NCBI GenBank assembly: GCA_016927905.1
Contig: JAFGLW010000028.1
Span: 1-50,422, forward strand
Source: a candidate division CSSED10-310 bacterium
Lineage (GTDB): Bacteria; CSSED10-310; JAFGJC01
Direction: 5' to 3'
DNA length: 50,422 nucleotides
Position 1 is the stretch's first letter, and the number at the start of each line of letters is the position of its first letter. The position numbers were made by a program, and so were the translations under genes. Under the pieces are notes generated by a model, which was not told where the DNA came from, searched no databases, and worked only from the letters and a program-made list of their open reading frames with translations. Of this stretch, positions 44,964 through 50,422 are shown piece by piece.

Positions 44964-46496
44964 TTATGTCGTTCCTCGGATTCTGAAAATGATCCGATCC
45001 ATGATGGTTCGCATCTCCTGCAAACCAGTGAGCATCCCCGTGCCGATGAAAATGACGGCTCCGATCAGGGCAGCTGTAAAACCGCTCAGGAGATTTCCGC
45101 TGGGAGTCAGCAGCTTTCGGTACAGCAATCCCGATCCAATCGCCAGCATAAGAGGCGGTAAAATACGCAGAAAGAAAGCGCCCATTCGATCCCGGGGATT
45201 GTCAAACCGTTTCCTGAGACAGATCAGCAGGAGGATCACATAAGTGGAGATTGCGATGGAAGTGGCGGTTGCCAGGCCGTTGATACCGTATTGATTGCCC
45301 AGGAATCCATAAAGGGGATATGCCGCCAGGGCGACTGCCGTTCCCAGCACCGGAGGGATCCAGGTGTTGCCCATGGCGTAAAATCCCCGGGCGGCCAGGG
45401 TTTGGGCCGCCCATGCCCACAGGCTCAGCGACAGAATACCCAGTGCAATACCAATGGCTGTGTGCTGTCCGGGCAGCAGGCGGTTTCCGTATATGACCCG
45501 GGCGATTTCCGGTCCGGCACATGTCAGTATGACCTGGGATCCGAACGCCAGGACCAGCATGTGCCGGATCGCTCCGGACATCGTCCGGTAAGCTTCCTGA
45601 TTTTCCCCCCGTGCCAGAAGGCGGGTCAGAGTCGGGTATGCGGCCACTCCGGCGGCCAGTCCGAAAACACCCATGGGCACTTTCATCAGGGTTTTGGCAT
45701 ATTGCAGCGTCGAGATGGCACCTTCCCCGATCAGAGATCCAAAGCGTCGCAGAAACCAGTCGTCCACCACAACGATCGACCAGGCCAGCATGATCGGAAG
45801 CGAGCGCAGCAGATATGCCCGGACATCCGAATGAAAGAGTCGAACCCTAAGATACCAGGCCATTTTCATCCGCAGACAACCGATCAAAGGCAGTCCGAAC
45901 GGCCCCAGAACACTCCCGGCCACCACCCCCCAGGCAAATCCGAACGCTCCGGCTTCCCGGCCGCCGATCAGACCACCTGCAACGATGCATGAAGTGTATA
46001 TCAACGGTGCAAGGGCTGGCAGAATATGCCGGTCCCTGGCCTGCAGGGCCGCGGAAAGAAGACCGCCGATAATATGGAAAATCTGGGCGGGAAGCACGAT
46101 CCGGGTCAGCAAAATCAGTTTGGCGGTTTGAGTGGAATCGAATCCAGGAGCCACAATGTTCGCCAGAACCGGTACGGAGAACCACAGGATGATCATGACA
46201 ATACCCAGAATCAGGACCAGCAGGTTGGCGATCCGGCTGAACGATTCCCATCCCGACCGCTCCGCGCCACGGGCAAGATAACCCCCGAAAATGGGGATGA
46301 ATACGATGGACAATGCACCGCCGGCCAAAAGATAATTCAGAAAATCTGGAATCACGAATGCGGTCCAGAATGCATCCGCCTCGTGTCCGCCGCCTAGTAC
46401 CCGTCCAATTACCGCTTCTCGCACCAGACCGATCATGCGGGACAGGAGAATGGAAAAACCCCAGATCAGGGACGCGATGGTTATCCGTCGGGACAT
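44964..46496 (-). CDS. murJ: Lipid II flippase MurJ
   Basis: 510-residue MOP-superfamily membrane protein with about fourteen helices, the family's usual length. The start is typical (ASLIWGFSILLSRMIGLVREAVIGRVLGGGHEADAF, split here over helix 1 and its loop), with the conserved Arg residues of the R-E-x-x-I-x-x-x-x-G region and later AAGVAAYPTLTRLLARG. It moves lipid II to the periplasm for cell-wall synthesis. Its start is followed upstream by 74 bases of AT-moderate DNA before the palindromic repeat at 46571. Confidence 0.94.
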   Translation of the reverse strand: MSRRITIASLIWGFSILLSRMIGLVREAVIGRVLGGGHEADAFWTAFVIPDFLNYLLAGGALSIVFIPIFGGYLARGAERSGWESFSRIANLLVLILGIVMIILWFSVPVLANIVAPGFDSTQTAKLILLTRIVLPAQIFHIIGGLLSAALQARDRHILPALAPLIYTSCIVAGGLIGGREAGAFGFAWGVVAGSVLGPFGLPLIGCLRMKMAWYLRVRLFHSDVRAYLLRSLPIMLAWSIVVVDDWFLRRFGSLIGEGAISTLQYAKTLMKVPMGVFGLAAGVAAYPTLTRLLARGENQEAYRTMSGAIRHMLVLAFGSQVILTCAGPEIARVIYGNRLLPGQHTAIGIALGILSLSLWAWAAQTLAARGFYAMGNTWIPPVLGTAVALAAYPLYGFLGNQYGINGLATATSIAISTYVILLLICLRKRFDNPRDRMGAFFLRILPPLMLAIGSGLLYRKLLTPSGNLLSGFTAALIGAVIFIGTGMLTGLQEMRTIMDRIIFRIRGTT

Positions 46497-46570
46497 TGAT
46501 TATCCCTTGTAAAAAACCTGTCAAGAAAGCCGATCGTCATCAAATCGGATCGTAGCAGTTCTGATCAAGG

Positions 46571-46594
46571 GGTCAAGTCTGCCCTTGACTCTTG
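46571..46594. repeat. Single copy of the palindromic repeat also found at 1-98
   Basis: GGTCAAGTCTGCCCTTGACT begins this unit. It matches the arm at 1-24 at 22 of 24 positions and keeps the GTCAAG-6-CTTGAC core (46572-46589). It directly follows the relic gene end on the minus strand, where the relic's stop lies at 46596-46598. Confidence 0.75.
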
Positions 46595-46595
46595 C

Positions 46596-46841
46596 TCATT
46601 TTTTAACGCCCGATAACCTCAGCCATTCCCACATATCCATCTCCCCGAAGAGCTGCGTGATGCCCGGGTCGCTCAGGGCGGCATACCCGAACATCGGTTT
46701 CACCTTCCTGAAATTCCGGATCTTCCTGGAAACCATGCATGAAAAAACGTATACTCGGTGTCCGGTTCTCAGTTTTTCATGAACCGAAATGCAAATCCAT
46801 CTACCGGGAGATCCAGGAAATATGACGGACTTCACTTTCAA
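46596..46841 (-). pseudogene. Decayed 3' end of a secreted-protein gene (shared C-terminal module)
   Basis: On the minus strand an 81-codon frame ends MFGYAALSDPGITQLFGEMD followed by MWEW. That piece (46623-46691) matches the final block of the C-terminal modules at 40655 and 43195 (WYAALLDP..., WYGALTDPSMTAIHG...F-x-FGW). The upstream codons do not resemble the module, and no start, signal peptide or linker is seen. It is therefore read as a truncated, frame-shifted remnant. Its 5' part overlaps the gatE start region. The 325-base stretch 46497-46821 holds this relic, the palindromic repeat and nothing else recognised. Confidence 0.6.
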
Positions 46842-48756
46842 ACCCTTCAGTGAGATGACCGAAGCGGATTATGCCGCTATCGGATTCCGGTCGGGGCTCG
46901 AAATCCACCAACAGCTCCTGACGGCCAAGAAATTGTTCTGCCGTTGTCCGGCAGGGCGTTACAGCGAGAAATACGATGCTGAAATTTTAAGGCATATGCG
47001 GCCGACACTATCGGAACTCGGTGAGTATGATGGAACGGCACTCATGGAATTCAAGACGAAAAAAGACATTATCTACCAGATTCACCGGGAGACTGTCTGC
47101 ACGTACGAGATGGACGACACCCCGCCGTTTGAATTGAACGAGGAAGCGCTGGACATAGCATTGGAGATTGCGATGCTTTACGACTGCAACATGGTTGATG
47201 AGATCCACATTGCACGTAAACAGTACCTGGACGGGAGTATTCCCACGGGATTCCAGCGGACAACGATTGTGGGTGTGGACGGGCATATCCCCTATCGGGA
47301 CAGGAAAATCAATATCGTGCAACTGGGCCTTGAAGAGGATGCTTGCCGGGAAGTAAGTGATATCGGGCATCGGCGCACTTACCGGACCGATCGCCTGGGT
47401 ATGCCGCTCATCGAAACCGTTACGGCACCGGACATGAGGACGCCACAGGAGGTCTCGGATGTTGCGAATCGACTCCGCTGGCTTGTGCGAAGCACCGGTC
47501 GAGTCCGGACCGGGATCGGCGCGGCGCGGCAAGACGTGAACGTGAGCGTGACGGGCGGTACACGGGTGGAGATCAAGGGTGTATCGCGGATACCGAGCAT
47601 TCCGATGCTGACATACAGCGAGGCGATGCGGCAGTGGAATCTGCTGCGCTTGCGCGACGATCTTCATCGCCGCGGAATCACTCCCGAAACATTCTCAGCA
47701 CGCTACGACAATGTCACCCGGCTGCTGCGGAAAACCCGATACCAGCCGATTCACAATGCAATCAATTCGGGAATGATTCTCCAGTGCGTCACGCTGGTGG
47801 GATTCCGCGATCTGCTGCACTGGAAAACCCAGACCGACACCTGGTTCTCACGCGAAATCTCGGATCGCATCCGGGTCATCGCATGCCTGACGACACTGCC
47901 CAATATGATCCATTCCGACAGCACCGCCGATACGATCGCGGCCTCGGAATGGCAGGCGATCAAGAAAGCTGTCGGAGCGGGTGACGATGACACGATCGTC
48001 ATCGTATGGGGCGATCAGCGGGATGCCGAAACCGGGGCGAAGGAAGTGATTATCCGCGCCCGTGAGGCTACGATCGGCATTCCATCGGAAACACGCCAGG
48101 CGCTGCGGGACGGAACGAACGGCTTCGAACGGATCCTTCCAGGACCCGACCGCATGTACCCTGACACCGATATGCCGCCGAAAAAGATAACGACCGAACG
48201 GCTCGATCGAATTCGCAATCTCCTGCCGGAACCGTATTACGAGCGGGAATCCTGGTACCGGACCCTGGATATCCCGACCGATGTGATCACGCCGCTGTCC
48301 ATTTCCTCTTATGCGGAACTGTTCAAGACGGCTGTGAAGCAATGGAATCTCGATCCGGTTGCGCTATCGGTTGCATTGATCCAATATCCGAAACGGCTGT
48401 GCAGGGAATTCCGGCATCTGGATGTAACGGGCATTTTGAAGGAGTCAGCGATGAATGAGATCGTTGATGCATTCCGGGATGGATCGATCCGCCGAGAGGG
48501 GATCCTGGTGGTAATGCGGAGCGTGCTAGAAAACGGAGGATTTTCACCCAACATACTGCCGCAGCCCTGCACGGATGCGGAACTGAACAGGATCATCGAA
48601 AATGCAATGATTGCTCTCGAAACCATGGCATTCAAAGATGGCGATCAGAAACTCCGAAAACTGAAGGGTCTCGTCATGGACCCGTTGCGCGGGCGTGTCG
48701 ATAGCCGGATGGTGATGGAGAAGGTCGAACGGCTGGTTTCCGGAGGCCGGTCATGA
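46822..48756 (+). CDS. gatE: Glu-tRNA(Gln) amidotransferase subunit E (archaeal type)
   Basis: 644 residues from the ATG at 46822 (CCAGGA just upstream); an ATG eleven codons earlier (46789) is possible. GatE is the kinase/transamidase subunit: it activates the Glu on tRNA(Gln) and uses ammonia from GatD. Diagnostic blocks are GLEIHQQLLTAKKLFCRCP near the start, YEMDDTPPFELNEEALD, the HIARKQYLDGSIPTGFQRT segment, LGLEEDACRE and TGIGAARQDVNVSV. The GAD-like insert covers about 270-420 and the C-terminal YqeY-like tail about 510-640 (NEIVDAFRDGSI). Length matches archaeal GatE and differs from bacterial GatB (about 480). It overlaps gatD by four bases. Confidence 0.93.
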   Translation: MTDFTFKPFSEMTEADYAAIGFRSGLEIHQQLLTAKKLFCRCPAGRYSEKYDAEILRHMRPTLSELGEYDGTALMEFKTKKDIIYQIHRETVCTYEMDDTPPFELNEEALDIALEIAMLYDCNMVDEIHIARKQYLDGSIPTGFQRTTIVGVDGHIPYRDRKINIVQLGLEEDACREVSDIGHRRTYRTDRLGMPLIETVTAPDMRTPQEVSDVANRLRWLVRSTGRVRTGIGAARQDVNVSVTGGTRVEIKGVSRIPSIPMLTYSEAMRQWNLLRLRDDLHRRGITPETFSARYDNVTRLLRKTRYQPIHNAINSGMILQCVTLVGFRDLLHWKTQTDTWFSREISDRIRVIACLTTLPNMIHSDSTADTIAASEWQAIKKAVGAGDDDTIVIVWGDQRDAETGAKEVIIRAREATIGIPSETRQALRDGTNGFERILPGPDRMYPDTDMPPKKITTERLDRIRNLLPEPYYERESWYRTLDIPTDVITPLSISSYAELFKTAVKQWNLDPVALSVALIQYPKRLCREFRHLDVTGILKESAMNEIVDAFRDGSIRREGILVVMRSVLENGGFSPNILPQPCTDAELNRIIENAMIALETMAFKDGDQKLRKLKGLVMDPLRGRVDSRMVMEKVERLVSGGRS

Positions 48757-50141
48757 ACTCGCAAAACACATACAAGGGTTACCGCGGAGAAGTCCTTGCC
48801 GTCCTTCGGAGTTACCGGGCACAGGTGTGGAGCGACGCGGAAATCCACACAAACCGGGGCATATTCAAGGGTATCATCCTGCCTCGGTCCGAAACCGCCG
48901 ATCCGCATCATGTCGTGCTCAAGCTCAGGTCCGGGTACAATATCGGCATAGCGGCCCGGAATATCCGGAACATCGTGATCGGAGGGCACCGGGAGGCTCA
49001 TTACAAGATCCCGGAGAAGGAATTTCCGTATGATCCGAAGAAGGTGAGTGTAAAACTTCTGGGTACCGGCGGAACCATCGCGAGCCGGCTGGATTACCGC
49101 ACCGGTGCAGTCATCCCCGCGTTCACGCCCGGAGAACTCTATGGATCGGTACCGGAACTCGCGGATATATGCAACCTGGAAACCGAGAAACTGTACGGTG
49201 TTTTCAGCGAGAACATGGGACCGGAGCAATGGATGGGCACTGCCAGGGCAATCGGCAGAGAAATCGAGAAAGGGGTCCATGGGATCGTGATCGGTCACGG
49301 CACCGACACAATGCATCATACTGCTGCAATTTTGTCATTCATGGTGCAGAATCCGCCGGTGCCGATCGTCATGGTCGGATCGCAACGCTCGAGTGACCGC
49401 CCGTCTTCGGACGCGGCGCTTAACCTGATGCACAGTGTCAAGACCGCAGCTGAAAGCAGTATCGCCGAGGTCATGGTTTGCATGTTCGGCCCGACATCCG
49501 ATCTCTATGGCCTGCTGCACCGCGGCACGCGAGTCCGGAAAATGCATTCCAGCTACCGGTCTACCTTTCGTACGATCGGCGATATCCCGCTTGCCATGGT
49601 GAGCAGGGAAAAAATCACACCGCTGCGTCACGATACGAATTGCCGCCGGAAAGACCGGAAAGTTACCATCAACACGGCGTTCGAAGAAAAAGTCAGCATC
49701 GTTTACTACTACCCAAACATGAAACCGGACATCATCGATTCCCTTATAGATAACGGTTACCGGGGCATCGTGATCGCCGGGACGGGGCTCGGTCATGTCA
49801 ATAAACCGCTCTACCCTACGCTGAAACGCGCCCGCGACAAAAACATTGCGGTTTACATGACCGTCCAGACACTATGGGGCTATGTCCAGATGTACGTTTA
49901 CGACACGGGCCGTGACATGATGGAACTCGGTGTGGTCCCGACCGCCAACATGCTCCCGGAGGTCGCCTATGTCAAACTGGGCTGGACCCTCGGCCAGACC
50001 CGGGATCCAGACGAAGTCAAAAAAATCATGCTGACGCCGATTGCAGGGGAGATCACCGAACGGGAACCGAGCAACGGGTATCTGATTCTCCAGGGCGGTA
50101 TCCCCGAGGTTGAGGAGTTCATTTCGAAACTGTGGAAATAA
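48753..50141 (+). CDS. gatD: Glu-tRNA(Gln) amidotransferase subunit D (archaeal type)
   Basis: 462-residue asparaginase-like glutaminase that frees ammonia for GatE. Residues 1-95 form the extra N-terminal beta domain (YKGYRGEVLAVLRSYRAQ, LKLRSGYNIGI) that separates GatD from type I asparaginases. Catalytic residues: Thr108 (GTGGTIAS), Thr184 and Asp185 (GHGTDTMHHTAA), and Lys263 (RVRKMHSSYR). The stop of gatE and start of gatD overlap (ATGA), so the two subunits are translationally coupled in the order E-D. Confidence 0.94.
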   Translation: MNSQNTYKGYRGEVLAVLRSYRAQVWSDAEIHTNRGIFKGIILPRSETADPHHVVLKLRSGYNIGIAARNIRNIVIGGHREAHYKIPEKEFPYDPKKVSVKLLGTGGTIASRLDYRTGAVIPAFTPGELYGSVPELADICNLETEKLYGVFSENMGPEQWMGTARAIGREIEKGVHGIVIGHGTDTMHHTAAILSFMVQNPPVPIVMVGSQRSSDRPSSDAALNLMHSVKTAAESSIAEVMVCMFGPTSDLYGLLHRGTRVRKMHSSYRSTFRTIGDIPLAMVSREKITPLRHDTNCRRKDRKVTINTAFEEKVSIVYYYPNMKPDIIDSLIDNGYRGIVIAGTGLGHVNKPLYPTLKRARDKNIAVYMTVQTLWGYVQMYVYDTGRDMMELGVVPTANMLPEVAYVKLGWTLGQTRDPDEVKKIMLTPIAGEITEREPSNGYLILQGGIPEVEEFISKLWK

Positions 50142-50422
50142 TACCGGGAATCGAATCAAAACCTATCTAACCCGTAAATTTCACAAGTATGTTGAGAAGA
50201 GCCATCAGGCATATATTTTCAGAAGTCAACTTGGATTTCAGGTTGAGTTTGGGTTGAGCAGCACCATTTCTGCTTGAAAATCAGTTATTTGGAGACACGT
50301 TCACCTTTCCCCATTGTTTATAGCGTGCCGGGGGCAGCACTTTTAGGGCGTTAACTGGTATCCAGTTGTTTTGCTGCCGTGATGAAGAGATGTTTCCAGG
50401 GATAATGACTGGACAAGAGGAA
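50142..50422. other. AT-richer noncoding tail, possibly the edge of a mobile element
   Basis: This 281-base stretch after gatD is visibly richer in A and T than the genes. It contains GCAGCAC twice, no open frame of length and no strong hairpin. Near the window end an ATG at 50406 with AGGG about five bases upstream opens a frame reading MTGQEE before the window stops. The layout resembles the leader of an insertion sequence, but no transposase can be read here. Confidence 0.3.

Noticed and set aside
46596..46841. A complete small gene or transposase remnant beside the repeat
   Set aside because: Its only recognisable part matches the end of the secreted-protein module; no transposase motif is present.
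46822..48756. Bacterial GatB
   Set aside because: The protein is about 160 residues too long, has a GAD-like insert, pairs with GatD and has no gatA or gatC beside it.
48753..50141. Type I L-asparaginase instead of GatD
   Set aside because: The 95-residue N-terminal beta domain and coupling to gatE are GatD traits that asparaginases lack.

Overview
The window looks like chromosome from an uncultured Gram-negative bacterium. Evidence for this is a phosphatidylserine-to-phosphatidylethanolamine lipid pathway, a MurJ lipid II flippase, an HtrA/DegQ periplasmic protease, a 67K-type SppA, a membrane succinate dehydrogenase/fumarate reductase, and O-antigen-type polymerase and flippase genes. Several secreted proteins carry Thr/Pro-rich linkers or a shared C-terminal module. 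I cannot name the phylum from sequence alone. No rRNA, tRNA or CRISPR array was seen.

Layout. 1-98: inverted repeat. 123-4166: a DUF2079-like membrane protein, a GNAT acetyltransferase and a GT-C-type membrane protein. 4239-7096 (minus): psd, pssA and a GAF-histidine kinase packed as one coupled operon. 7381-9110: a HAD phosphatase and an M29-like peptidase that has lost most metal ligands. 9195-14132 (minus): a GldA/GldF/GldG-like ABC system with a DUF4340 protein. 14264-15745: HtrA. 15840-23372: a polysaccharide block made of a Wzy-like ligase/polymerase, a GT87-like membrane protein, AsnB, a six-hairpin-like protein and a Wzx-like flippase. 23468-26940: succinate dehydrogenase in the order A-C-D-B. 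26986-32222: CCA/poly(A) polymerase, an SGNH hydrolase with a TPR-like insert, a nitroreductase and a secreted helical-barrel-like protein. 32278-36377: a GT39-like membrane protein coupled to a secreted propeller protein with a Thr/Pro-rich tail. 36599-43195: SppA, a two-component-type propeller protein, a zinc-ribbon repeat protein, a CPBP protease and a secreted endonuclease/exonuclease/phosphatase protein. 43361-46496: a GNAT-like protein, a small exported protein and MurJ. 46571-46841: another copy of the palindromic repeat beside the decayed end of a secreted-protein gene. 46822-50141: gatE-gatD. 50142-50422: AT-richer DNA, perhaps the edge of a mobile element.

The most striking point is the intact gatE-gatD pair. 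GatDE, the heterodimeric Glu-tRNA(Gln) amidotransferase, is classically archaeal. Here it sits in otherwise bacterial DNA, next to a palindromic repeat and a gene relic, which suggests horizontal acquisition. The second notable point is a C-terminal module of about 120 residues. It is clearly shared by two secreted proteins with unrelated N-termini, is probably present in divergent form in a third, and survives as a relic just upstream of gatE.
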